In this document: positions 1 to 8,557 of the stretch, in pieces
How positions within the stretch are numbered: the first letter of the stretch is position 1
Layout of the letters: the number at the start of each line of letters is the position of its first letter
DNA from: Pontibacter litorisediminis
GTDB lineage: Bacteria > Bacteroidota > Bacteroidia > Cytophagales > Hymenobacteraceae
Reading direction: 5' to 3'
Assembly: GCF_029360645.1 (NCBI RefSeq)
Contig: NZ_JARDUA010000008.1
Location: 62,001 to 126,000 of the forward strand
DNA length: 64,000 nucleotides
Program-made: the position numbers and the translations under genes
Notes under the pieces: model-generated
The model's input: the letters and a program-made list of their open reading frames with translations, nothing else
The model's database searches: none
Told to the model about the DNA's origin: nothing

Positions 1-1873
1 GCCGGTGGCAGAGCATGGGCAGCTGTTGCGTATGCACCTCAATGGAAGGCATGGCAACTTCTCCATAAACGTGGTTCATCAGCTGTTGCAGCTTTTTTTC
101 TTCCAACAGGCCGTCTGGCAAGGCTTCAAAACTCCGGCGTACTATGTCCGGCTCGTAAGGCAGCAGGTCTTTGTCTTCCTCACTCGGAGCGATTACATGC
201 ACCGGTTTGTAGGTGCCAATCGTAGCTTCTGTGCGTTTGCGGTGCACGCGCCCGAAGCGCTGCACCAGCGCATCCAACGGCGCTGCGTCTGTCACCATGC
301 GATCGAAGGAAATATCGAGGCTCACTTCCACCACCTGCGTCGCAATCACCAGGCAAGGCCCCTGCATTTCGTTGTAGCGGTAAATCCCGCTTTCCAGCTC
401 CGTGCGGTCGCAACGGCGGTAGCGGCTATGCACCAGCAGCACCGGCATATCCGGGAACTCTTCCAGAGCCCATTGATACCGTTCCTGCGCCAGCTTAACC
501 CTGTTCGCCACAAACAGCACCCGTTCACCTGCCGCAATGGCTTTTGCTACTATTGCTCTTCCTGTATCCTCGTCTGGTGTTTTGTAGACCTCGTGCCGGT
601 TAAATTTCTCCAACTGTTCATCCGGCAGGCGCACCTGCTGCACGTTGTCAGCACCGCCCAAAGCATTCAGAGTATGCTGCACCAGAGATTCTGATATCGT
701 GGCCGTGCCAATGTGGATGCGGCAGCCAATTTCGGCTAAGCGCTCGATCAGCTTCAGCGTCATGGTTCGCACCTGCCCGTTGTAAACATGCACCTCATCC
801 AGAATCACATCGCAGCCCTGCAGGTCAAGTGATAGCACCTCATAGCCGTTGATGTGGAAAATGAGCGACAGCAGTTGGTGCGGAGTAGTCACTTTAACGC
901 CTGCACCCGCTTGCCGCTGTAGGTGCTGTTCTTCGGTTATAGTTTCCCCGTCTTTCTTCTTCAGGCTGATCTTGCTGGCAGCATGCACCCGCCGCACATC
1001 CTCTTTCTGATCATCTGGTTTGTCTTGATTAAGATCGTGCTCGATGCGCTGGAACATGGCGTTTATACTTGCCTGAAACGGTAAAGTATAAACCACGCGA
1101 CCCTGGCAGCGCTTGAGCAAAAAATCAGTTTTACCGGCACCAGTCGGCGCTATTACCAGCGTGTGCGGCTTGTCCGGCACGGAGGGTAAGAGCGACAGCG
1201 GGTAAAGTGGGTGGCTTCGGTTGTAAAAGCTAAGGTCTGGGGTTTTGAAGAAATTAGATGCTAAACCAGTTACCTCAGCCATGAACTCGGAGGCAAAATG
1301 ATCGGCCGTCATGAGCAAGCCGCGCCACTTAGACCAGCCTAACGGCAGGCTTTCTGCATAGGCTATGGCGAAATCAAATGCTTCGCGTGCTTCTTCTAAA
1401 CTGACAGGCCGAAAGGCAACCGGCGTGGAAGAAAGCACTTCCTGTAGACCAAGCTGCCAGTTCTCAAACTCCTCTGCATGCCGTTGAAATACCCTGTCAG
1501 GACCGTACTGGTTAATCAGGTCCAACAAACCCCGGCTGCGGGCATCCTCTTCCACCGATTTATGGTGCGCCACCACCATCTCCACCAGGGGGGGCCACTC
1601 CGCATGCTCACAAAGCGGCAGCAACAACAGGGAAGATAGTTCATGCCGGTGTGGCACAGCACGCAAAATTTCCTCCTGACTTACCTCACCTTTTAAGGTA
1701 CGCTGAAAGTATGGGTGTGCCTTTCCTAAGTCGTGCAGCAACGCTCCTTTTTCGGCTAAGGCAATCGGCATGTCATAAGCTTGGGCAAACAGACGAACAG
1801 CTTCCACTACCTGCTGGGTATGGGCTAAAAGGGTAAGTCCTCCTTGTTCAGGGCTTTTGGCAAGTAAAGTCAT
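1..1873 (-). CDS. cas3: CRISPR-associated nuclease-helicase Cas3 (3' end outside window)
   Basis: The frame is open from an ATG at 1873 to the window edge, so about 624 N-terminal residues are visible and the C-terminus is missing. An HD nuclease domain comes first (H18, H47-D48 in LLHDLGK, then HRHE near residue 75). A superfamily 2 helicase follows, with Walker A APTGAGKT near residues 242-249, a DEVH box near 359-362 and a late QRFGRVHR motif. HD-before-helicase is the single-chain Cas3 layout, which nicks, unwinds and degrades DNA marked by Cascade. The start overlaps the cas5 stop as ATGA, so translation is probably coupled. Family assignment is secure; the subtype is not. Confidence 0.95.
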   Translation of the reverse strand, partial: MTLLAKSPEQGGLTLLAHTQQVVEAVRLFAQAYDMPIALAEKGALLHDLGKAHPYFQRTLKGEVSQEEILRAVPHRHELSSLLLLPLCEHAEWPPLVEMVVAHHKSVEEDARSRGLLDLINQYGPDRVFQRHAEEFENWQLGLQEVLSSTPVAFRPVSLEEAREAFDFAIAYAESLPLGWSKWRGLLMTADHFASEFMAEVTGLASNFFKTPDLSFYNRSHPLYPLSLLPSVPDKPHTLVIAPTGAGKTDFLLKRCQGRVVYTLPFQASINAMFQRIEHDLNQDKPDDQKEDVRRVHAASKISLKKKDGETITEEQHLQRQAGAGVKVTTPHQLLSLIFHINGYEVLSLDLQGCDVILDEVHVYNGQVRTMTLKLIERLAEIGCRIHIGTATISESLVQHTLNALGGADNVQQVRLPDEQLEKFNRHEVYKTPDEDTGRAIVAKAIAAGERVLFVANRVKLAQERYQWALEEFPDMPVLLVHSRYRRCDRTELESGIYRYNEMQGPCLVIATQVVEVSLDISFDRMVTDAAPLDALVQRFGRVHRKRTEATIGTYKPVHVIAPSEEDKDLLPYEPDIVRRSFEALPDGLLEEKKLQQLMNHVYGEVAMPSIEVHTQQLPMLCHR

Positions 1874-2439
1874 ACCTCAAGGCTTAAGTCTAAGATTGGA
1901 TTACCCGTGATGATGACCTCGCCATACATGGGCACGTTGCCTTCGTAGCGGTTGTGGCCTACAAGGATGCTGTTTGGTGTTTTGCCAAAGCGCAGTTCAA
2001 AACCCGGCATCTGGTCAAATTCCTCCACCGTTACTTTGGTGATGCCTTGAGAGGGTAATAAAACATCTTCATTTCGGCTCAGGCAGATGTGCTGCTCAGC
2101 GGCAAGTTCTGCATCTGCCAGCGTTGGGAAAGCCAGCCACAGGTTCGGGTACAGCATCACGCCCCGGTTGATGATAGAAAGCGCTCTGGCGGCATGCTTA
2201 AAGCCGCCTTTCTTTTTTTCCTCAAAGGCACGGGACTGCGTGCGCTCCTGCTGTAAAGATGTTCCGGCATGCATCAGTTTGTGCCGCAAAATGGCAGATA
2301 CCCCTAATTTCTGTCGTAAGCCCTCTATAATAGAAGGGGTCAGGAACTGCTGGCTGAATGTTTTTTCGTCGCGCACTGCAGTCCAGGGCTTGATAAAGCC
2401 GAAGGTGCCGCTGTAGTTCACTATGTACAGTTCTTCCAT
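1870..2439 (-). CDS. cas5: Cas5-like Cascade subunit
   Basis: This 189-residue protein sits between cas6 and cas3 and overlaps cas3 by 4 bp. Its N-terminus (YSGTFGFIKPW, then FLTPSIIEGL) fits the Cas5 RAMP pattern of a first beta strand, an aromatic-rich loop and a P-S-x-x-x-G helix start. In type I systems Cas5 binds the 5' handle of the crRNA and caps the Cas7 backbone. It is short for the family (usually 200-250 residues) and does not match the common I-B Cas5 N-terminus I know, so the call rests partly on position. An alternative is another RAMP-fold Cascade subunit. Confidence 0.7.
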   Translation of the reverse strand: MEELYIVNYSGTFGFIKPWTAVRDEKTFSQQFLTPSIIEGLRQKLGVSAILRHKLMHAGTSLQQERTQSRAFEEKKKGGFKHAARALSIINRGVMLYPNLWLAFPTLADAELAAEQHICLSRNEDVLLPSQGITKVTVEEFDQMPGFELRFGKTPNSILVGHNRYEGNVPMYGEVIITGNPILDLSLEV

Positions 2440-2445
2440 ATCTGT

Positions 2446-3108
2446 TTAAATCAAAGCCCCAAAACCACTTCCCGTTAACTCCCCGGCACCCACCAGCCAG
2501 GCAAACTGTACCGCCTCAGGCGAACCTTCTACCACCACAGGGCAAATGCTGCCTTTGTGTTTGATGCCTTTGATCTCCACCAGCTTCTGCCTTGGCGTCA
2601 GGAAAGAGCGGTCGAAGGAAACGGAAACGCCTTCGGCAGAGAGCCCGGCTTTTTCGAGCTTGTGGCGCAGCGTGGCGGTGAGGGCAAGGTCAGCGGCGGG
2701 TGCATCGTGCAGTAAATATTCCCGGGAGCCGTCGGGCCTTACCTGCCGGGCAATCACGGGGCCGTCGGCCAGAAAGCGGTACTGCTCCCCGAAAGCAGGC
2801 GTGGGCAGTTCCTGCACCTCGTACACGCGCATGCCATAGAATAACTCCGGACTGTTAATGATGCCCATCAGTAGTTTTCGGGCGGCGTCCTCGTCATAAA
2901 AGGAGACCTGCCAGGTGGCACCGGCAGGGAAGGAGAGTGCTCCTTTTCGGGCAGTACCACCCCTCAGCCACCCAAAGCTGTACAGGCTCAGCCCGTCGTG
3001 CAGGTTGTTTTCCGGCCCCAGCCAGCGGTGCAGCCGTTTGGTGAGCTCGTGCAGGTGCTTGAAGGGCACGGCTTGCGTGTTGGGCGATAGTTTAAGTTGT
3101 ATCCTCAT
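2446..3108 (-). CDS. cas6: CRISPR repeat endoribonuclease Cas6
   Basis: This 220-residue protein ends in GELTGSGFGALI, matching the glycine-rich loop that closes the Cas6 RAMP fold. The N-terminal strand and the helix holding HELTKRLHRWLG resemble the first ferredoxin-like half, and His residues near 20-27 are candidates for the catalytic base. Cas6 cuts the repeat in pre-crRNA to release mature guides. Only 6 bp separate it from cas5, so they are co-transcribed. No cas7 or cas8 lies between cas6 and cas5, unlike the usual I-B order; these would have to lie beyond cas3. Confidence 0.85.
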   Translation of the reverse strand: MRIQLKLSPNTQAVPFKHLHELTKRLHRWLGPENNLHDGLSLYSFGWLRGGTARKGALSFPAGATWQVSFYDEDAARKLLMGIINSPELFYGMRVYEVQELPTPAFGEQYRFLADGPVIARQVRPDGSREYLLHDAPAADLALTATLRHKLEKAGLSAEGVSVSFDRSFLTPRQKLVEIKGIKHKGSICPVVVEGSPEAVQFAWLVGAGELTGSGFGALI

Positions 3109-3185
3109 ATGTTGTGCTTGTTGCTGCTAGTTAAAAGGTTGCTCCGCCAAAGGGTGGCGAAGTGCTGCTATTTTCTAAAATAAAG

Positions 3186-4109
3186 TTAATTCGTATACCG
3201 CCTCGCCAACTGCTGAATCCGCTCCCGCAACTTCTCCCGCAAGACCTGTGGCTCCAGTACCTCTACATGCTCGCCGTAACTCAGGAGCAAGCTCTCCAAT
3301 TCATGGTTCAGTACCAGGCGCAAGGAAATGCTCATGCTGCCGTTTTCTTGTTCCTCCAGGGTCGCCTGGCTATGGTGAAGGGGGACGGTTCTGATGTAGG
3401 GGGCCATCGTTCCGTCCACCTGCAGCAGGACCTTCGCCACCTGCTGATCCGAGCCAAGATGCACCCCCAGCGCCTCCTGCTTCAGGGCCAGGAACGCGGC
3501 TCTTCTATCCTGCTGCACCGGAACCTGCGTCAACTGGGGCTCCTGCATGCGCTCCAGCCCGAAGGTCTTGAAGCGGCGGTCTGCCTCGTCCCAGGCGGCC
3601 AGGTACCAGCGGTTGCGGTACTCCAGCAGCACGAGCGGGTCTACCTGGTAGGGCTTCAGCGAGGCTATTCGGAAGGTCTGGTAGCCAAAGGTGAGTTGTC
3701 GTTGCGTCCGGAGGGCGTTCCAGAGCAGGGGCAGGTGCTGCAGGCCCAGCTGGGCCTGGTTCTCCTCCAGCAGCAGGTACTTGCTCGTGCTGAGGGCGTC
3801 GGAGGAGTGGGTGAGGAAAGCTAGGCGCTCACTGCGCTCCAATAGCTGAAAGAACTGCCGGAAATTGGACAGGTCCTCGTCGGCGGGCTGGTTCAGGTAA
3901 TAGCCCCTGTGCCGGGGGCAGTAGGTGATGTTGATGCCGTAGAAGGCGTGTATCTCTTTGATGTCGCGCTCAAACGTCCGACCTGAAACCGAATCAAGGT
4001 CCTCCTGCTGCAGGCGCGCCAGCATCTGGGTTTTGCCGGGATAGAAAAAGGGTGGTTGTACCAGGCGGAGCATCGTTAAATGCCGCCGGAGGATGTTAAG
4101 TTTGTTCAT
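3186..4109 (-). CDS. WYL-domain transcriptional regulator of the cas operon
   Basis: The protein has 307 residues. The first 75 or so form a DeoR-like winged helix-turn-helix (SGRTFERDIKEI). The middle carries a WYL domain with the hallmark stretch RNRWYLAAWDEADRRFKTFGLERM at about residues 165-190, shown here only as a locator, and a WCX-like C-terminus follows. WYL proteins sense ligands, probably nucleic acids or nucleotides, and often control defence loci. It lies 77 bp upstream of cas6 on the same strand, so it is probably the first gene of the cas operon and its regulator. The AT-rich stretch 4110-4180 upstream is the likely promoter region. Confidence 0.9.
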   Translation of the reverse strand: MNKLNILRRHLTMLRLVQPPFFYPGKTQMLARLQQEDLDSVSGRTFERDIKEIHAFYGINITYCPRHRGYYLNQPADEDLSNFRQFFQLLERSERLAFLTHSSDALSTSKYLLLEENQAQLGLQHLPLLWNALRTQRQLTFGYQTFRIASLKPYQVDPLVLLEYRNRWYLAAWDEADRRFKTFGLERMQEPQLTQVPVQQDRRAAFLALKQEALGVHLGSDQQVAKVLLQVDGTMAPYIRTVPLHHSQATLEEQENGSMSISLRLVLNHELESLLLSYGEHVEVLEPQVLREKLRERIQQLARRYTN

Positions 4110-4479
4110 ATAGAGGTCTTTTCTTTAAATATACCGATATTTCAATTTAATATGCAATTTCAAATATTTATATTGATTGAATCGGTACGGGGGCCCTCCG
4201 CTTGGTGGCGAGCAGGAGGTGTCTTGTATAACCTATCGTCTCCTTCTTGAACAGTACCCTAGTTCGGAAACTGCCGAGTCTGTAGCGAACAAATTACGGC
4301 TCATATCTCAAGTTCCTGCTCAGTTTTGCGCAGCAAACTTTGAGCAGAGGAATAGACGGAAGAGAGTGCATGTAACTCTCCTGCTGTAGTGGCAACAGAG
4401 ATGATCATGTCACCTTCTTTTGTCGGATAAGCGAAATGAATGTCGGATAAATGTCGGTAAAGCCTCCCATTTACCTAAC

Positions 4480-4539
4480 GAGAACAGGGTAGTTTGTCAA
4501 GTTTTTGTGTTGTTAAACTTGACAAACTACCCTGTTCTC
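4480..4539. repeat. Perfect 25-bp inverted repeat with 10-nt loop
   Basis: Arms at 4480-4504 and 4515-4539 are exact reverse complements around the loop ttgtgttgtt. There is no T-run after either arm, so it is not a standard terminator. The arm contains cttgaca, which recurs 60 bp downstream beside the second inverted repeat. It lies in the 1-kb gene-poor stretch between the WYL regulator and the toxin-antitoxin-like pair. It could be an operator cluster, the footprint of a palindrome-loving mobile element, or a small hairpin RNA. Confidence 0.85.
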
Positions 4540-4586
4540 CGATTGTGGGCACAGAAAAGCAGCATGCCAATCGCTTATGCATCGTA

Positions 4587-4638
4587 ATGTAAACTATACT
4601 TGACAAATACCTGTATTTTTGTAAATTATAGTTTACAT
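4587..4638. promoter_or_regulatory. 12-bp inverted repeat upstream of decayed HTH gene (operator-like)
   Basis: Arms atgtaaactata (4587-4598) and tatagtttacat (4627-4638) are perfect inverted copies separated by 28 bp. The right arm touches the ATG of the decayed XRE regulator. HipB-type antitoxins autoregulate through such paired palindromic sites, so this is a plausible leftover operator. Binding has to be inferred; only the symmetry is visible. Confidence 0.55.
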
Positions 4639-4830
4639 ATGGCCAAATCAAGACTTTTATACCCATACTGGTAACGGCTATTGGCTGAGCTGGTTAAAAA
4701 CATCAAGCTGGCCCGGCTGCGGCGCAAACTCAGTGCCGATCAAGTGGCCGAGTGCGCGGCCGTCTCGAGTCTCACGTCTCACACTAATTCAGATTGATAA
4801 AGGGGAGCCAACGGTGGGCATGGCGAAGCA
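4639..4830 (+). pseudogene. Decayed HipB-like XRE helix-turn-helix regulator
   Basis: From ATG 4639 the frame reads MAKSRLLYPYW, then TAA at 4672-4674, then continues in frame as LLAELVKNIKLARLRRKLSA-DQVAECAAVSSLT. After a small indel near 4775-4784 the homology resumes in another frame as LIQIDKGEPTVGM. This matches the first 60 residues of the HipB-like family of short XRE antitoxins (typically LARLRRxLSAEQVAER, then IEKGxPSVSMG). The stop, the frameshift and the missing C-terminus show it is dead. No HipA-like toxin follows. Confidence 0.75.
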
Positions 4831-5145
4831 CAAGGATACCAATATCTTTAAAATTGATCATTCTTCCATCCTGCCTTCCCAGGGGGCAGCTTGGTCGGGA
4901 ATGTCTAAGCTTGTGACCAAGTTAATGACTAAGTGAAGGAGTTGTTAGTGTATTTAAGTGTGGAGCACCTGTGGATATTGACTTACGCTGCTAAACCGGT
5001 GTGGCGCAAAGAGACACTCGGGCAAGAGGTTCTGTTTTCTCTCATTAAATAATCTGCAATTGCGTGTCAATCCCTGTTCATCCGTACTTTGTTTTTCTTC
5101 TATTAATCACTAATTTGCAATTCGCGAATCACAAACCAAAAGTAA

Positions 5146-5667
5146 ATGAAGAAGCACAGCGGCATGCGTCCCCAAGACATCGTGGTGTTACTGGCCATCG
5201 TCGCCCAAAGCGATAGGCCCTGGATGATGAAGGACATCGCCCAGGAGGCCTTCATTAGCCCATCAGAAGTCACTGAGTCGCTCCACAGGTCCTACAAGGC
5301 AGGCCTGATCGATAAGTCGAAGAAGAAAGTGATGCGACACGCACTGCTGGAATTCCTTACGCACGGCTTGCGTTATGTTTTCCCCCAAGAACCTGGTGCG
5401 ATTGTGAGAGGGGTGCCCACAGCTTTCAGTGCCGCTCCTTTGAATGAGCTTATTATGAGCAACGAAAAGCTGGTGTGGCCCTATGCAAAGGGACAAGAGC
5501 GGGGGCAGGCGGTAGAACCGCTTTACCCTTCCGCCGTGGAGGCGGCACTCAACAAGCCTGAGCTGCACGAGCTGTTGGCGCTGGTGGATGCGCTCCGGGT
5601 AGGAAGGGTGCGGGAGCGGGAGCTCGCCAATGCGGAACTTGAGAAGCGAATACTGAATGGACGGTAA
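5146..5667 (+). CDS. Winged-helix protein, probable antitoxin partner of the downstream nucleotidyltransferase
   Basis: The protein has 173 residues. Residues 8-60 read as a MarR/winged-helix DNA-binding domain (DIVVLLAIVAQ, then MKDIAQEAFISPSEVTESLH). The C-terminal half has no motif I recognise. Its last 11 bp overlap the start of the nucleotidyltransferase gene, which is typical of coupled antitoxin-toxin pairs. A 10-bp palindrome, attcgcgaat, lies at 5120-5129, 16 bp before the start, and could be an autoregulatory site. The pairing and order (regulator first, nucleotidyltransferase second) match AbiE-type type IV systems, but this is inferred from context. Confidence 0.6.
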   Translation: MKKHSGMRPQDIVVLLAIVAQSDRPWMMKDIAQEAFISPSEVTESLHRSYKAGLIDKSKKKVMRHALLEFLTHGLRYVFPQEPGAIVRGVPTAFSAAPLNELIMSNEKLVWPYAKGQERGQAVEPLYPSAVEAALNKPELHELLALVDALRVGRVRERELANAELEKRILNGR

Positions 5668-6337
5668 GGCAATCAACATAGAAGTCATCAAAAAGGTGGC
5701 TTCCGGGCTGCAGGAGCTTCGGGAGGAGATGGTGTTTGTGGGCGGGGCCACGCTGAGCCTCTACGCCGACGACCCCGCTGCCGATGCAGTTCGCCCAACC
5801 AGCGATATAGACCTGAGCGTTTCGCTGGCTGGCTACGGTGCCTGGAACCGGCTTCAGGAGCGCCTGCAGGAGCTAAGGTTCTATCCCGATCCGTCCAGTA
5901 GGGTAATCTGCCGCTTTGCCTACGAGGGCATCACCATAGACGTAATGCCGGATGACCCGGCTATACTGGGATTCACCAATCCCTGGTATCAGCCAGGGCT
6001 GGACCAGTCGATAACTGTCGCGCTGGCAGGAGATCTGCACATCCGCATACTGCCCGTGGCGTACTTCCTGGCGACCAAATTCGCCGCCTACCACAGCCGG
6101 GGCGGTGATCCCCGCGGCAGCCACGACTTTGAAGACGTTGTGTATGTTACTGACAACAGGCTGCGCCTGGTAGAGGAAATCGCTGAGGCCCCCAAAGAAG
6201 TAAGAGAGTACCTGCAGCAAGAGTACAGGGCAATCCAAGACAGCCGCTATCGGGAGGAGATGCTGGGCTGCCACCTGATGGATCAGGACCGCTTGCCGCT
6301 GCTAGAGGAAAGAATCGAGCAGATTATCCGGCTCTAA
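5657..6337 (+). CDS. AbiEii-like nucleotidyltransferase, putative type IV toxin
   Basis: The 226-residue protein has the minimal nucleotidyltransferase pattern: FVGGATLSLY at residues 27-36 (GG before a helix), then RPTSDIDL near 46-53 giving the D-x-D metal ligands, and a third acid in ITIDVMP near 92-98. The AbiEii/AbiGii toxin family (also DUF1814-like proteins) shares this arrangement and modifies tRNA or other targets to stop phage growth. The overlapping winged-helix gene upstream would be its antitoxin. Nothing rules out a housekeeping role, but its location beside a cas operon supports defence. Confidence 0.7.
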   Translation: MDGKAINIEVIKKVASGLQELREEMVFVGGATLSLYADDPAADAVRPTSDIDLSVSLAGYGAWNRLQERLQELRFYPDPSSRVICRFAYEGITIDVMPDDPAILGFTNPWYQPGLDQSITVALAGDLHIRILPVAYFLATKFAAYHSRGGDPRGSHDFEDVVYVTDNRLRLVEEIAEAPKEVREYLQQEYRAIQDSRYREEMLGCHLMDQDRLPLLEERIEQIIRL

Positions 6338-6644
6338 AGTAGAAGTTGGCAAAGAGAGCCAGGGCCCTATTGAACATAAGGTAAATTATAGGATGTGAAT
6401 GGAGCTGTAGCTAAATGATGGGGTAGTACCATCCACAATCGGGGGATATACCTCTAGCCTTACTTTGTCTATGCATTGTTTAGCAAGTGGCGACTTAGGG
6501 AGACAACTACCTGGTTAATCCACGGGTAGCGTTGAGGTCCGTCAGAAAGACAGCTGGTCAGCACTTTCACTGCAAAAACCATTTTGCAATTGAATACAAA
6601 CTACCTTGTGCACAAATGTCTTATAGGGACTATGAAGTTGTTGG
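6338..6644. other. Intergenic, no gene recognised
   Basis: This 307-bp stretch between the nucleotidyltransferase and the small minus-strand gene holds no open frame with family resemblance, no clear hairpin and no RNA signature that I can see. Confidence 0.5.
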
Positions 6645-6926
6645 TTATGAAAAGTACAACTGCAGTCCGTCCTGCTCCAGGGCAATGGCTATGCTTTCCA
6701 GCACGGATGTGTAATTAGGGTGGGAGGGAGCAGCCAGGTGGCGCTCCAGATCGCGAATGGTCGTGGCACCAGTGTCGCCGTCGAAGAACCGGATCCACAG
6801 CTCCCCGTCGGCGGTTTCTGCCTCCAACTGTCGGAGCCCGTCCAGTAGTTTTTGAGTATCGCGCGTCTGCTGAAATTCCTGAAGGAGGGCTTTGACCGCC
6901 TCCCTTTGTGATGTCGCTCTTTCCAT
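6645..6926 (-). CDS. Small hypothetical protein
   Basis: The product has 93 residues and starts MERATSQREAVKAL. It is acidic and helix-rich (QEFQQTRDTQKLLDGLRQLE), with no signal peptide and no membrane segment. I do not recognise a family. Codon use and the coherent amphipathic sequence suggest a real small cytoplasmic protein. It stands alone with more than 200 bp on each side. Confidence 0.5.
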   Translation of the reverse strand: MERATSQREAVKALLQEFQQTRDTQKLLDGLRQLEAETADGELWIRFFDGDTGATTIRDLERHLAAPSHPNYTSVLESIAIALEQDGLQLYFS

Positions 6927-7214
6927 GCCGTAAGATAGCTTTTTTCTGTTATTCTATGGCATCAGTTAGCCGTTTCCTTATAAGGAGAGCTTCGTTAACG
7001 TTTAAGCTAGCCCTAACTATTTTATTTCTGCTATCTTGTGGTGACTTGAGATGAAATCACTTCAAGCACTGTGGCATGTCACTTCCTGCTCTGCGTGTCT
7101 ATGAACCCTACTTGCAATATGATTACCAGTAAGATGACTAGGTTTGGGGCGGATTCACCAGTGAGATGTAAGTGAGGGCCTGGTACCTTTCATAACTATA
7201 AGAAAATTAATCAC

Positions 7215-7673
7215 ATGGTAGAACCGCTACTGGAAGGAGACTTACAGGCAACAACAGAAAAACTCCGCGCGGCCACGGCGAAGCTGCAGGTCCTGCGCAG
7301 CGAGCTGAGTGCAAGAGAACTTCCCAACGAGACGGAGGAGCGCATTAACGCTTATATCCGGCAGGTGAACGCCAGCCCGGCAACAGGCGATACGCTGGCC
7401 AGGGAGATGGAAAAAGCCTGTCGCAATATCCTGAAGCTGCTGGAAAAAGAGCTGGAGCTAGTGCCCCGGAACCACTACCGCAACCAGTGGATGGCCTTGG
7501 GCATGGCGGCCTTCGGGCTGCCGTTTGGCGTGGTGTATGCGGTGGCGCTGAATAACTATGGCCTGCTGGGGCTGGGCCTGCCGATCGGCATGGCCGTTGG
7601 GCTTGGGATCGGCACCAGCACCAGCCTGGACAGGAAGGCGGCAGTTGGTGGCAGGCAACTCGCCTTGGAGTAA
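7215..7673 (+). CDS. Hypothetical membrane protein with coiled-coil-like N-terminus
   Basis: The product has 152 residues. Residues 1-90 are charged and helical with heptad-like leucines (LQATTEKLRAATAKLQVL). Residues 95-135 hold two hydrophobic segments rich in Gly and Ala separated by ALNNYG, ending in a short basic tail. I know no family for it. The layout suggests an inner-membrane protein with a cytoplasmic helical domain. The gap before it (6927-7214, 288 bp) shows no feature. Confidence 0.6.
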   Translation: MVEPLLEGDLQATTEKLRAATAKLQVLRSELSARELPNETEERINAYIRQVNASPATGDTLAREMEKACRNILKLLEKELELVPRNHYRNQWMALGMAAFGLPFGVVYAVALNNYGLLGLGLPIGMAVGLGIGTSTSLDRKAAVGGRQLALE

Positions 7674-7734
7674 GCCACCATGGAACCGCCAGCGATCAGC
7701 AGGCTGTCCTCCTCTTCCAGCCCCTGGCCCAACA

Positions 7735-8502
7735 TCAACGCTTTAGTGCAAAGGGAAAACCAGCGGCTTTTCCAGCAGGAAATGTTGCTGGCCTGCTGTG
7801 TAGATCTTTATTCCAGTTTAAATTATAGCCTAGTCCAAACCTGATGGTATTGTTTCTAGAATGAAAATCAAATTGCTTGCCCCATACTTTATAGGGATTT
7901 GTGGTGGACGAAATATCGTATTGCCATCTGGCCTCTACCCTCAGCCTCCATACAGTTGCACCGATCCCCAAGGAATACTTCCAAACAACTGGCTTTAAGA
8001 CCCCTTTAAAGCTGTAAAGCACCTCTGCCATAGCAGGGCTGATAAACTTGTTGGAGAAATAGTCCTGCCCGTCCCGGGTTAAGCGAATGTTAGGGCTGAG
8101 ACCAGCCATTACAAAAAAGCTCCTGCGCCTGATCGGCAGTTGATATTCGATAAGAACAGGAAGTTCTAAGGACCTGTTCCCGCCACTGGTTGTATGAATC
8201 AAACGTTCAAACCCATCTTTTGATGTGTTGTAGACCAGTGCTCCCTTATAGGAATTGTAGTAGTTTATACCTGAGGTAAGAGTGAACCTGGAGGTAAGCT
8301 TATAAGAGAAATAGCCGCCCAAGTAAGGTTGTCGGTCATTATCACCACGCAATGTAATTTGGATAGAGTCCAACAAGACAGAACCGGTCGGATTATCAAA
8401 CAGCAATCCTACAGAAGGACCGAAAGAAACTTTTTGAGCTAACGTATCACCGCAACCCAAAATGCCCCAAACAAGAAAGCAAAAAGGAAAGAGACGCTTC
8501 AT
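7735..8502 (-). CDS. Outer-membrane beta-barrel protein (PorT/OMP_b-brl-like)
   Basis: I place the start at ATG 8502 because the signal peptide begins there (MKRLFPFCFLVWGILGCG, cleavage near AQK); an open frame upstream to 8625 has no signal and crosses a terminator. The mature 230 residues alternate aromatic and polar residues with many Gly-Tyr pairs (GGYFSYKLTSRFTLTSGINY, and FGLGYNLNWN at the last strand), as in 8-10 strand barrels of the PorT/outer membrane beta-barrel families of Bacteroidota. The function is unknown. It follows the large lipoprotein gene on the same strand with a hairpin between them. Confidence 0.65.
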   Translation of the reverse strand: MKRLFPFCFLVWGILGCGDTLAQKVSFGPSVGLLFDNPTGSVLLDSIQITLRGDNDRQPYLGGYFSYKLTSRFTLTSGINYYNSYKGALVYNTSKDGFERLIHTTSGGNRSLELPVLIEYQLPIRRRSFFVMAGLSPNIRLTRDGQDYFSNKFISPAMAEVLYSFKGVLKPVVWKYSLGIGATVWRLRVEARWQYDISSTTNPYKVWGKQFDFHSRNNTIRFGLGYNLNWNKDLHSRPATFPAGKAAGFPFALKR

Positions 8503-8518
8503 GGCAAGATAAAATGTA

Positions 8519-8547
8519 AAGCCAAGAGCTTTTGCTCTTGGCTTTAG
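8519..8547 (-). terminator. Hairpin terminator between lipoprotein and barrel genes
   Basis: The sequence gccaagagc-tttt-gctcttggc forms a perfect 9-bp stem with a 4-nt loop, and the minus-strand transcript continues into tttacatttta. It lies between the stop of the lipoprotein gene (8558) and the start of the barrel gene (8502), so it ends or attenuates the first transcript. Confidence 0.75.
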
Positions 8548-8557
8548 GGTTGGAGTA

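Noticed and set aside
4480..4539. Rho-independent terminator
   Set aside because: The stem is strong, but neither strand has a T-run after it and there is no intact gene ending close by.
1..6400. CRISPR repeat array near the cas genes
   Set aside because: No regularly spaced direct repeats of 25-40 bp were seen in this region or elsewhere in the window; the array must lie outside, if present.
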